From Byssochlamys sp. IMV 00236 (Eukaryota; Ascomycota; Eurotiomycetes; Eurotiales; Thermoascaceae), in contig MSJH02000815.1 of the NCBI GenBank assembly GCA_001931875.2, positions 576,597 through 640,596 of the forward strand: a stretch of 64,000 nucleotides of DNA. The letters run 5' to 3'. This document shows positions 42,580-52,257 of the stretch, in pieces; the stretch's first letter is position 1; each line of letters starts with the position of its first letter. A program made the position numbers and the translations under genes. The notes beneath the pieces were generated by a model. The model was not told the origin of the DNA. It saw nothing but the letters and a program-made list of their open reading frames with translations, and ran no database searches.

Positions 42580-43376
42580 TTATGCGGGATCTTTCCACTC
42601 TGTCCGCCCCAGGCGGATGATGTCACTTCCTCCAAGCACCCAGACCTTCTCGTTGCCGGAGGGAACGTCCCCTTCTAGAGCTTTAAGACCTGCATTAACC
42701 GCAGCCTTGGCGATAACATCTGAGTCTTGGGCCCAAGTGTCTTTAAGGGCGGAGTGCACCTTGCCTGCGACGCCAGCAATGAATCGGAACACCGCTTCGG
42801 TGGGCCGGCTCTCTTCGCGTGGACCAGAGATAAGGCCTGGTCGCAGGATAACGGTTTTTTCGAAACCGAGCGCTTTTACATCCTCCTCAATTTCACCCTT
42901 CATGCGCGAGTAGGGGATGGAAGAGGTTTTGCTCGCGCCGCTTGAAGAGATGAGGACGTACACCTTCACGCCGGCATCGCGCGCAGCACGCGCCATCTCC
43001 ACGTTCAGGCCATGCTCTATCTTATACTGGTTCTCGAAACCGCCAGCTGCAGCGCGTGTCGTACCAAAAGCGGAGAAGAATATTGAGGGTGGTGGAGTAA
43101 GGGAAGAGAGCTGGGAGGCCCATCGGGAAGTATCCGCATCGACGATGGTGGTTAGCTTAGCAGGAGGAGCGGCGGAAGCTGCGGCTGGTGTCCGCCTGGT
43201 AATAGAATCGATGCGTGAGATGGAGGGATGTGCGAGAAGGGTGCTCAGGATATGGGAACCCTAGATGATTAGGATGCGCTGATCAGTACTCAAGCGAACT
43301 CCCTCAGGATGGTTGGTAATATGTCAGCAGAACATACCACCATACCGGTGGACCCGATTATCGCAACGGACGCCAT
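42580..43376 (-). CDS. fmp52: mitochondrial outer-membrane protein FMP52, 239 aa
   Basis: There are two exons, 43376-43338 and 43260-42580, with a 77-nt intron. The first exon gives [13 protein letters not shown], whose GSTGMVGS junction is the dinucleotide-binding loop of an extended short-chain dehydrogenase/NmrA-type Rossmann fold. Further landmarks are [45 protein letters not shown] and [11 protein letters not shown], which all fit the fungal FMP52 family. The YxxxK pair (Tyr-Ser-Arg-Met-Lys) is present. Yeast Fmp52 is found on mitochondria; its substrate is not known. The gene shares a 427-bp promoter with MET10. Confidence 0.92.
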
Positions 43377-43803
43377 AGCGATGCCTTCTGTGTGTACAAG
43401 TGATGCTTTAACGTTAAAGGAGGTGATGAATGAGATGTAGCAGCTCTGTAATTCAGATAGGGAACTGTCTCTGCGACGTTGGATGTTTTATGGAGGATCA
43501 AGATAGGGCTGTCGCATCCACGTGCCGGAGGCATTACGTGACTGCATTTCTGCCTCGACTTACCGCCTTTGGCACGATGAGTCAGCAACGAATGCCAAGA
43601 TCTTTATCGATAAGAAATTGCGTGATCGCGACTAACCGTATACGGAAAGACGCCCTGTCTCTCGTCCGATAGTTTGTCGTTTTTTTTATATATGCAGGCG
43701 GGATTTCTCTCGTTTCCCCTCATTCTTTCTCTATTTATGCCTCTGAGCCTCAGATATCTGGTTCTCTGATCTGGGTATCTCTGGTTTTTGACATATTTTC
43801 AAC
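43377..43803. promoter_or_regulatory. divergent promoter FMP52 / MET10 with sulfur and amino-acid control-type sites
   Basis: The 427-bp spacer holds a CACGTG E-box at 43519-43524, a related TACGTGAC at about 43535, a Gcn4/CpcA-type TGAGTCA at 43578-43584 and a TATATA element near 43687, about 115 bp before the MET10 start. In yeast, Cbf1-Met4 uses CACGTG in sulfur genes and Gcn4 uses TGAGTCA, so the arrangement fits control of sulfite reductase. Transfer of that logic to this fungus is inference. Confidence 0.6.
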
Positions 43804-46800
43804 ATGGGCTCCTCTACTCCTGCCCTGTCTGCCCTCGTGGGGCCGACATATGCCACTGCGCAGACTCTCATCCAGCAGGTTGCGTACGCTCTGTCGGACA
43901 AGCTCTTTTCCTACTCTCCGGAATCTTTCGATCTTGATGCTGCTATCCGGGAGTGGTCTGCACGCAAGGAGAAGAACAGCAATGGCGAATCTCCTGCTGT
44001 CCAGACAATGGAAACCCGCCAGGGTGCCGGTAGCATTGCTCTGGGATATCTATTCTCCCCGGACTTCGACTTGAAGAAGCGTCATGTTCCCCAGGGAATT
44101 GTGGCCTCGTCGGCCACTCTGCCTTACCTCCGCTCCGCGTTGGAACAGCTTTCTCTTCTCTACTCCGTGGCTAGCCCTGTTGCGGCTCACGTCGCTGCTG
44201 TGGACTACGCCGGCGAGGACGGTCTCGTGTCGGACTATGTCACTGCTCTCGCCCTTGCGGAGGAACTTGGCCTGGGTCTTGTGTCTAGTGCTTCTGCCCA
44301 TGAAGCCCAGCACATGGCCCTCTTCACCACTCTGCTGGCCTCCGTGCTGCCCTCGATCCACATCTACGACGGTGTTCGCGTAGGTCGTGAGACCACCCGG
44401 GTCATCGACGTCCTGAACCAGACGAGCCTAACCCGCACCCATGAGACCATCTTGAAGCAGCAGGCTGATGCGCGCAACAAGCACCTGGACAACCAGGGCA
44501 AGGCGCTCAGTATCCTGCAGTCTCTGAACGCTGAATTGGGCACCGACTATGGTCTCTTTGAGTACCATGGCCACCCAGAGGCCACGTCGGTCTTGGTTGC
44601 GTTTGGTACTGTCGAAGCCTCGCTGACTGCTCAGATTGCTGAACATCTCTCCAAGAATGGTGCACGCGTCGGTGTGATCAATGTGCGTGTGTACCGTCCA
44701 TTTGTCGAGGAGGAGTTCTTGCGAGTCTTGCCGCAGTCTGTTAAGACCATCGGTGTCCTTGGCCAAGTGCGTGATGACCAGTCTGTCCAGGAGGAGGGTG
44801 TCCACTCTGCCCTGTACGAGGATGTTCTGGCCACTGTGACATTTGCTGCTGATCGTCCTCATGCGCCCACCGTGGTTGAGATCAAGTATTCTCGCTCCCA
44901 GCGTTGGACTCTGGTCAACGCCGCGGCTGCCTTCCAGCGCGTGGCCGACAAGCCCATCTTGCAGGACACGCAGGAGCAGGCCCTGCAACTCCTGGACCCT
45001 GCCCATGTGCAGGAGTATATCTTCTGGGATCTGGATGATTCCGTCTCTGGACACGCTGCTGTCAAGTTTGGTGAAGCTCTGGCTACCGACTCCGCCAGCA
45101 ACGTCACAACTAGCACGGTGTACGATAACTTGGTGCAGGGTGGTGTTGTTCGCGTCGATATTCGCAAGAGCTCCAAGGCATTGGATACTCCCTACGCCGT
45201 GAACACTGCTGATGTCGCCTATGTGGGTGACGTCAAGATCTTGGCCGTCGTCAACGTTTTGGCTTCCATCAAGGACAATGGCAAGATCATCATTCGTGCT
45301 CCTGGTGTCAAGGACGATGAGCTCGAGAAGAAGCTTCCTGCTGCATTCAGACAGGAGCTTGCTCAGCGCGGCATCTCCCTTTACATTGTCGACTCCTCGG
45401 CCACCGAAGACGCCTCGTTGGAGCCATTGATCTTGCAGACGGCCTTCCTGCGTGTTGCTGAGCCTTCTGCCGAGGCTTCTGGAATCCAGAAGCTGTCCAA
45501 GGTTGTCGGTGACGCCGCTACGGTCGAGAAGGTCTCTAACGACCTGCACAAGATGTTGCGCCAGATCGAGGTGCCTGAGTCGTGGACTAATGTCGAGGAT
45601 GCCGCAACAGCTCCTAGCTTGCCCACTGATGTCACTGCTAACAGCTTCGTGCCATTTGACAAGAACGAAGTGGAGCCTCCATCGCTGCTGAAGGACTGGA
45701 AGACCGCCGCCAAGGGTCTCGCCTTCAAGGAGGCCTATGGAACAAAGGCTGCCCTCCGACCGGATCTTGCGGCCAAGACCTTCACGGTGCATGTCAAGGA
45801 AAACCGTCGCTTGACTCCTGTCACCTACGACCGTAACGTCTTCCACATTGAGTTCGATCTCGGCGATTCAGGTCTCACATACGATATCGGAGAAGCTCTG
45901 GGTGTCCATGCTGAAAACGACTCAGAATCCGTCATGGAATTCATCAAGTTCTATGGCCTCAACCCAGAGGAAATTGTGGAGGTGCCAAACCGCGAGGATG
46001 AGTCAGTTCTGGAGAACCGTACTGTATACCAGGCACTCATGCAGAACGTCGACATTTTCGGCCGTCCTCCCAAGCGCTTCTATGAAGCTCTTGCTGAATT
46101 CGCCACTGATGAGAAGGAGAAGAAGGAGCTGCTCACTCTGGGTGGTCCTGAGGGCGCCGAGGAGTTCAAGCGCCGTGCTGAGGTTGACACCGTCACCTAC
46201 GCTGACATCCTGCTTGAATTCCCCTCTGCTCACCCTGCCTTCCACGACATTGTGCGCATTGTCAGCCCGATGAAGCGCCGTGAGTACTCCATTGCTTCTT
46301 GCCAGAAGGTCACCCCGACCTCGGTTGCCCTGATGATTGTTGTGGTCAACTGGGTTGATCCCAATGGCCGCGACCGCTTCGGACAAGCTACCCGCTATCT
46401 CAAGGACCTCAAGCCTGGCACTCCAGTCACTGTCAGCGTCAAGTCCAGTGTGATGAAGTTGCCTCCCAAGTCTACCCAGCCTCTTATCATGGCTGGTCTC
46501 GGAACCGGTCTTGCGCCGTTCCGCGCCTTCGTGCAGCACCGTGCTATGGAGAAGGCCCAGGGCAAGGAAGTCGGTGCCGTCCTGTTGTACATGGGCTCTC
46601 GTCACCAGCGCGAAGAATACTGTTACGGAGAGGAGTGGGAAGCCTACCAGGCTGCTGGCGTCATCACCGTCCTGGGTCGTGCGTTCTCCCGCGACCAGCC
46701 CGAGAAGATCTACATCCAGGACCGCATGCGCCAGACCCTGCCTGAGATTATCCAGGCGTACATCCGCGATGATGGTGCTTTCTACCTCTGTGGTCCCACC

Positions 46801-46938
46801 TGGCCTGTTCCCGATGTCACGGCCGTGCTGGAGGAAGCTATCACCACCGAAGCCCAGGCGAATGGAAAGAGGGTTGAGGCTCGCAAGGAGATCGAGAAGC
46901 TCAAGGACCAGGAGAGATATGTCCTGGAGGTCTACTGA
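43804..46938 (+). CDS. met10: sulfite reductase [NADPH] flavoprotein component MET10, 1044 aa
   Basis: This intron-less gene starts at ATG 43804. The N-terminal half resembles pyruvate:ferredoxin oxidoreductase domains, as in yeast Met10, and there is no flavodoxin (FMN) domain. The FAD-binding part begins near residue 668 (TPVTYDRNVFHIEFDLGD), with the flavin motif RREYSIAS near 824. The NADPH site MAGLGTGLAPFRAF is near 896, followed by YMGSRHQREEYCYGEE and the C-terminal LCGPTWPVPD. The family ends in an aromatic residue, here EVY. The protein passes electrons from NADPH to the siroheme subunit (Met5/Ecm17 type, not in this window), which reduces sulfite to sulfide. Length is close to the 1035 residues of yeast. 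Confidence 0.97.
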   Translation: MGSSTPALSALVGPTYATAQTLIQQVAYALSDKLFSYSPESFDLDAAIREWSARKEKNSNGESPAVQTMETRQGAGSIALGYLFSPDFDLKKRHVPQGIVASSATLPYLRSALEQLSLLYSVASPVAAHVAAVDYAGEDGLVSDYVTALALAEELGLGLVSSASAHEAQHMALFTTLLASVLPSIHIYDGVRVGRETTRVIDVLNQTSLTRTHETILKQQADARNKHLDNQGKALSILQSLNAELGTDYGLFEYHGHPEATSVLVAFGTVEASLTAQIAEHLSKNGARVGVINVRVYRPFVEEEFLRVLPQSVKTIGVLGQVRDDQSVQEEGVHSALYEDVLATVTFAADRPHAPTVVEIKYSRSQRWTLVNAAAAFQRVADKPILQDTQEQALQLLDPAHVQEYIFWDLDDSVSGHAAVKFGEALATDSASNVTTSTVYDNLVQGGVVRVDIRKSSKALDTPYAVNTADVAYVGDVKILAVVNVLASIKDNGKIIIRAPGVKDDELEKKLPAAFRQELAQRGISLYIVDSSATEDASLEPLILQTAFLRVAEPSAEASGIQKLSKVVGDAATVEKVSNDLHKMLRQIEVPESWTNVEDAATAPSLPTDVTANSFVPFDKNEVEPPSLLKDWKTAAKGLAFKEAYGTKAALRPDLAAKTFTVHVKENRRLTPVTYDRNVFHIEFDLGDSGLTYDIGEALGVHAENDSESVMEFIKFYGLNPEEIVEVPNREDESVLENRTVYQALMQNVDIFGRPPKRFYEALAEFATDEKEKKELLTLGGPEGAEEFKRRAEVDTVTYADILLEFPSAHPAFHDIVRIVSPMKRREYSIASCQKVTPTSVALMIVVVNWVDPNGRDRFGQATRYLKDLKPGTPVTVSVKSSVMKLPPKSTQPLIMAGLGTGLAPFRAFVQHRAMEKAQGKEVGAVLLYMGSRHQREEYCYGEEWEAYQAAGVITVLGRAFSRDQPEKIYIQDRMRQTLPEIIQAYIRDDGAFYLCGPTWPVPDVTAVLEEAITTEAQANGKRVEARKEIEKLKDQERYVLEVY

Positions 46939-47377
46939 TCACATTGATTCGCATCTGCAGTCATTTCGCGTTAGAAACCATGATATCCAGACACTTTAGC
47001 GAATGATAGATAGATACCTGCTTTAAGTAATGATTATCAGGATCAATGTGAAAAGTTTTTGTCGTACAGTCTAAGAGGCAACCTAAATCTCCTATTGGAA
47101 CTGCTGTCGCATGCAAATCGTAGCATTGTAGGCTCATAATGTTGAATATGACTTTTGTGTAGCTCCAGTATCCCCCCTTATCTCTATGCAACTCCAGGGT
47201 ATCTTGATATAATATGCAGCTGGCCTTTTCTGTACCTCCCACCAACTATCGGTTGTTAACCACCGCCATACTATGGTTATATGAAATATTGTGAATAAGA
47301 AAGCGTGCCAAAAAGATTTGACGATTTTGATATGAAGAAAATACTTTCTCGACAAACGCGCAAGTTTTACCGAGGTA
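46939..47377. other. intergenic between convergent MET10 and TRM7
   Basis: This is a short AT-rich 3' flank of two convergent genes. No gene or repeat was recognised. Confidence 0.5.
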
Positions 47378-48643
47378 TTATGCCCTTCCGATACTACCCA
47401 GTTTAGTTTTCCCATATGCGCCTCCCTTCTCCTTCCGCAATTCGAGCGCCCGGCGATAAGGTGGTGCTGTAGGTGGTTGCACTGGATCCAGGCTGACATA
47501 GCCTTCGGGTAAGGCGTACGAAGCGTCTGAGTCCCAGGCCGATAGGTCACCGCAGGCGATGAAGGGAGCGATCCAGCGGCTTTCCAATGGATGGGTTCCC
47601 CGCGGCTGCGATGAGGGGTCCAGAACTCGCGTCTGTGTCAAGTGGTTGGGGGCAGTGGAGACTGGTTCTGATACTGCAACAGGAGTGCGATCTTCCCGCT
47701 CTTCATCCTCTCCATCGGGCATTTCGATCTCGACCGTATGGTCAGGGCCAGTGGGTACGGCCGCAGCACCTCCAAACAATGGATCTTGTAAGGCACCTAG
47801 TCCTATTTGCCGTTCGCCATCCCCTTCTCTGGTGGGAGGGATGAACCCCTCGCACACAACGAAGGCCTCTAGACTGCTAGCACGACTGCTTCGGGGCTTC
47901 GCCACGGAGACTTTCTGGAAAACGGTCCGGAGCTGTGCGTATATGATGTCCACGTCTCTTCCGCGGAATATTTTTGCAACGAATTTCCCACCTGGCCTTA
48001 GAACACCGATCGCCAGGTTGAGTGCCGCGTAGAGAAGTTGAGACTGGATATAGATATCCAGGTCGTGGAGTCCAGTCACATCGGGGGCACCGTCGGACAG
48101 AACAAGGTCCACCGGGTGTGGTTGTTTAGAGATGGACTGGGAAGATGAAGTGTATGCCTCTGGGTCCAAGGCGCGTAGAAGCAGAGGAATTGTCGATGGA
48201 TGCGTAATGTCGGCCTTCAGAGTCGTGATACCTTCCAGTGGAGCCATGGGCTGGAGATCAATAGAGACGATCTTGACATTTTTCCGAGGCTTCAAACTTG
48301 TATCCTCTTCTTCGCCGTCTTCCATATCTACTGCAGCATCATCCAATCGATCTTTGTTCTTCTCCAGTCTCTCCAACGCTCTCTTTTCTTTCCGTCTCTT
48401 CTCTAGCCATGCTCTCCGTCCAAAGCTCTCGCCTTTGATCAAAACTCGACTGAGCACTTGACTCCAACTACCCGGAGCGGCGCACAGATCAACGACCCGC
48501 GTGACGCTATCGGGGTCTGCATGAGCGAATAGATCGAATTGTTCATCGATCTGGATCAGCTTGAAGGCGGAACGAGCGCGCCAATTCTGCTCTTTCGCCA
48601 GACGGTAGTAGGCATCACGTTTGTCTTTGGACGACTTCCCCAT
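47378..48643 (-). CDS. trm7: tRNA 2'-O-ribose methyltransferase TRM7, 421 aa
   Basis: This single-exon gene starts MGKSSKDKRDAYYRLAKEQN. The RrmJ/FtsJ catalytic tetrad is complete: Lys28 (RSAFKLIQ), Asp in LVLSDGAPDVTG, Lys in GGKFVAKIFRG and Glu in SSLEAFVVCEGF. The SAM loop is DLCAAPGSWSQVL. Trm7 methylates positions 32 and 34 of the anticodon loop of tRNA-Phe, -Trp and -Leu together with Trm732 and Trm734. Compared with my memory of yeast Trm7 (about 310 residues), this protein has a charged insertion after the SAM loop (RRKEKRALERLEKNKDRL) and a longer C-terminal tail. It is divergent from MAK5 across 266 bp. Confidence 0.93.
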   Translation of the reverse strand: MGKSSKDKRDAYYRLAKEQNWRARSAFKLIQIDEQFDLFAHADPDSVTRVVDLCAAPGSWSQVLSRVLIKGESFGRRAWLEKRRKEKRALERLEKNKDRLDDAAVDMEDGEEEDTSLKPRKNVKIVSIDLQPMAPLEGITTLKADITHPSTIPLLLRALDPEAYTSSSQSISKQPHPVDLVLSDGAPDVTGLHDLDIYIQSQLLYAALNLAIGVLRPGGKFVAKIFRGRDVDIIYAQLRTVFQKVSVAKPRSSRASSLEAFVVCEGFIPPTREGDGERQIGLGALQDPLFGGAAAVPTGPDHTVEIEMPDGEDEEREDRTPVAVSEPVSTAPNHLTQTRVLDPSSQPRGTHPLESRWIAPFIACGDLSAWDSDASYALPEGYVSLDPVQPPTAPPYRRALELRKEKGGAYGKTKLGSIGRA

Positions 48644-48909
48644 AGCGGAAGATTTGAGACTGAGTTAGTATCTGTTTTCAATTTTATCTCCCAGTTCGGT
48701 CTCCAATGTAAAAACAAAAATCTTGAAAAAGTATTTGCGCGCTCCGAGGAGTCGTCGGTGATCTTTTTCGCGGACGTGGGGGAGTGCGATAAGATCAGGC
48801 CGAAAATGGCGGGCGGAGTTTTTCTGCCGCGTAAAAAAATAACTGAGCAGCGCAACAAAGAGACGAACATTACATCCTCCTAACTTAAGCGCCGCATCGT
48901 TCATTCATC
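48644..48909. promoter_or_regulatory. divergent promoter TRM7 / MAK5
   Basis: A compact 266-bp head-to-head spacer separates a tRNA methyltransferase and a ribosome-assembly helicase. An A-rich run lies at 48833-48840. No defined ribosome-biogenesis element could be named. Confidence 0.45.
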
Positions 48910-51337
48910 ATGGCTAAGAAGCGAGATCGCGACTCCAAGGGCCAAGGCGCCCCTCTCAAAAAGAAGCAGAGAGTCGACAATGTGTCCAACGACGCCGTCG
49001 TTGCGTTGGACGATCTTGATTGGAAAGCGGTTGCTCTCCCAGACCGACTGGACGATGCAGAAGGTTTCTTTGGGTTGGAGGAGATTGATGGGGTTGATAT
49101 TGTGCGACCTGAAGGAAAGGGGGAGATTAAATTCAAGGTGCGAATTCCATGTGGTTTGGTGTACGAGAAATTGGGATCAATACTAACTTGACCAAATAGG
49201 CTGCCGGGAACAAGCCTACGAAGTCCATTCTGAAGAAAAATATTACCCCCAAGGCAGACGATACGAACTATGATGACGAATGGTCTGGATTCAGCGATGG
49301 TGAAACAAAGGAGAAGCCTGCTCAGGATATGGATGAGGCCCACGAGGATAAGGCTGGGGCAGACGACTCGAAGGAGAGCAAACAGTCAAAGAAGAACAAG
49401 AAGGAAAAGCAGGAAAAGAAAGAAAAGAACCAGAAAAAAGGCAAAGAAAACGACACGAAGCGGAATGATCGTGGCCTCCAGCCCAGTTTATCCTTCGCTG
49501 CTCTCGAGGACATGGAAGAGGACGGCGTGGATGTCTCTGCCTGGGATCCGCTTGGATTGTCGCCCGAACTGCAAACAAGTCTGTCGAAGCTCAAGTTCGC
49601 AACACCGACAGCTGTCCAAAAGTCTTGTATACCACATATCCTGGAGGGTCATGATGTTGTGGGCAAGGCCTCTACGGGTTCAGGAAAAACATTGGCTTTT
49701 GGTATCCCCATCCTTGAACATTATCTGAGCCAAAGAAGGAGCAATCCTACGGACCAAAAAGACGAAAAGAAGACATACCCTATCGCCCTCATACTTTCCC
49801 CCACACGAGAACTGGCTCATCAGCTAGCTAAGCACATTGGAGACCTGAACACACACGCACCCGACACTAATGCTCGTATCGCGCTTCTAACGGGAGGATT
49901 GTCGATCCAGAAACAGCAAAGATTGTTGGCGAATGCAGATATCGTTATTGGTACTCCCGGACGAGTATGGGAGATTATGAGTACTGGACAGGGTCTCATC
50001 CACAAGATGCAGAAGATCAAGTTCTTAGTCATTGACGAGGCAGACAGACTTCTCAGTGAGGGCCATTTCAAGGAGGTTGAGGAGATCATAAATTCGCTCG
50101 ACCGGAAGGAAGAGAATGGGTTCCCTGAAGAGGAGGCAAGTTCTGATGATGAGGAAGAGGAGGAGGAGGATCAGCGCCAGACTTTGGTCTTTTCGGCAAC
50201 ATTTCACCCCGGGTTGCAGCAAAAGCTAGCAGGCAAAGGACGCTTCTTCAGTGGTGACCTGCTGGACCAGAAGGAATCCATGGAATACCTGCTGAAGAAG
50301 TTGAACTTTAGAGAAGAACGACCGAAATTCATCGACGTTAACCCTATCCAGCAGATGGCAGAAGGCTTAAAAGAAGGGATCGTGGAGTGTCCAGCAATGG
50401 AAAAGGTTAGTGCTCTTCTGACACAAACACCCTAAGTTCAATATAGTCTCATTGATTCTAATAATGACTACAGGACCTGTATCTATATACTCTCCTCCTC
50501 TACCATCCAAAGCATCGCACATTGATCTTCACCAACTCTATCTCCGCTGTACGCCGACTCACCCAATTCCTCCAAAATCTAAACCTACCTGCTCTCGCTC
50601 TGCACTCTTCAATGGCTCAAAAAGCCCGTCTCCGCTCCGTTGAGAGATTCTCGTCACCATCGTCAGACCCTAGCTCCATCCTCGTCGCCACAGACGTTGC
50701 CGCCCGCGGTCTCGACATTAAAGGCATCGACTTTGTTATCCACTATCACGTTCCTCGCACAGCTGACACATACGTCCACCGATCCGGCCGTACTGCTCGT
50801 GCCGGTGCACAAGGCAAGAGTGTCATCCTCTGTGCACCTGAAGAAGTCGTCGGCGTGGCCCGTCTAGCCGCGAAGGTCCACACAGACGCCAAGGCATCCA
50901 ACACCAAGCGCCTCCCTCTGGAATCCGTTGAGCTCGACCGCCGTATCGTGGCTCGCGTCCGTCCTCGCGTAAACCTCTCGAAACGAATCACCGATTCGAC
51001 CATTGCCAAAGAGAAAATCAGCTCTGAAGACAACTGGCTCCGCGCAGCGGCCGAGGATCTCGGCGTGGACTACGACAGCGAAGAATTCGAAGCTACAGGC
51101 AAAGGCAAAGGCCGTGGTCGCGGTGGTGGTCGCCACGAACGCGAGAAAAAGGCCGGTAGCGTCACTAAAGCCGAAATGGCCGGTATGCGCGCCGAGTTGA
51201 AACAATTGCTTTCACAGCGTATCAATATAGGTGTTAGCGAACGGTATCTCACTGCTGGACGCGTTGATATTGAGGCTCTGCTCCGCGGGGAAGGCAACCA
51301 GGCGTTTCTGGGACCGGTGGATAAGTTGGATTTCTAG
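48910..51337 (+). CDS. mak5: DEAD-box ATP-dependent RNA helicase MAK5, 765 aa
   Basis: There are three exons, 48910-49137, 49200-50405 and 50474-51337, with introns of 62 and 68 nt. The N-terminal 190 residues are charged, including a long Lys/Glu block. Helicase motifs follow: TPTAVQKSCIP, Walker A ASTGSGKT (about 233-240), PTRELAHQ, DEAD in VIDEADRLL (355-358), SAT in LVFSATFHPG, and the C-terminal ATDVAARGLDIKG and HRSGRTARAG. A Glu-rich insertion precedes SAT, as expected for the Mak5/DDX24 group. The protein acts in nucleolar 60S ribosome assembly. All catalytic residues are intact. Confidence 0.95.
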
Positions 51338-52257
51338 TCTTGAAAGAGCGGGACAGACTCTTGTTCTAGTCCTTTTTACTGTATGTATATATATAGACAA
51401 TGACCCGTAACTAGAATCCCGAAAATAGCGCAGGTTAATTCAAAAGTCACGAAATAGTGTTGCGCTATTTATGATCTAAAATCATTGGGAACTCCTAGAG
51501 CCGCTTTCCTGGGACTGCTTGTGCAGTCTTATGCTACATGCATAACTGGCCCGCATTTGTATACGTACCTAGTATAGAGAACCCCCAGCCTCTTTAAAGT
51601 GGAAATGGAGAAATATATTGACGGGATCGAGGATCTCGTACAATCATAGCACTGCCGCGAATAGCGTGATATCATAATTCGTTTTTGATCATCGTTAAAG
51701 ACCCCATCAAGACATAGAACGATCTTCTCCGACGACGCATATGATGCTATCATGCTGCTATCGATGTCTGATATTCTGGCCTCAGCAATGAGCATTCCAA
51801 CAGAAGAGGGTATACGCGAAGAACTGATTGTCACACTCAATCACACCAGATAACAATGTGTGCAATAGAGCTTTTCCAGTTGTCGCTCGTGTATTGGCCA
51901 CCATTAGATGAGAATGTTGCCGCTATGAGGGCGGATGACCCAACCAAAGCACAGCGCAAAAAGTCGACTCATCGCTATAGACCCAATATACCCCAGAAAA
52001 AATAAACAAGATGATAGTAAGATATGAACGGTATTTATAGTCATTTCAAGGCCGTACAAGGACGACTAACTGTTAGTAGAGGTATTAGTGAACCAGAATA
52101 GACTAACAGTAAACGCAGATATCTGCCATCAGTAGATAAACGCCATATGATGCATTTTTCGTCCGTGATGTGAAAAGAGCTAATGAGAACAATGGTACTT
52201 CCCACGGATATGTATTTCCGGAGAAAAGAGGGCTGCGTGCTAGGCGGGAGATTGCGA
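51338..52257. other. intergenic between convergent MAK5 and fphA
   Basis: This 920-bp stretch between two 3' ends is AT-rich in places. A minus-strand frame (51529-51840) has no recognisable content. No RNA gene or repeat was recognised. Confidence 0.5.

Noticed and set aside
44428..45846. 472-codon open frame on the minus strand
   Set aside because: It lies entirely antisense to MET10, whose strong codon bias leaves the opposite strand open. It has no family motifs.
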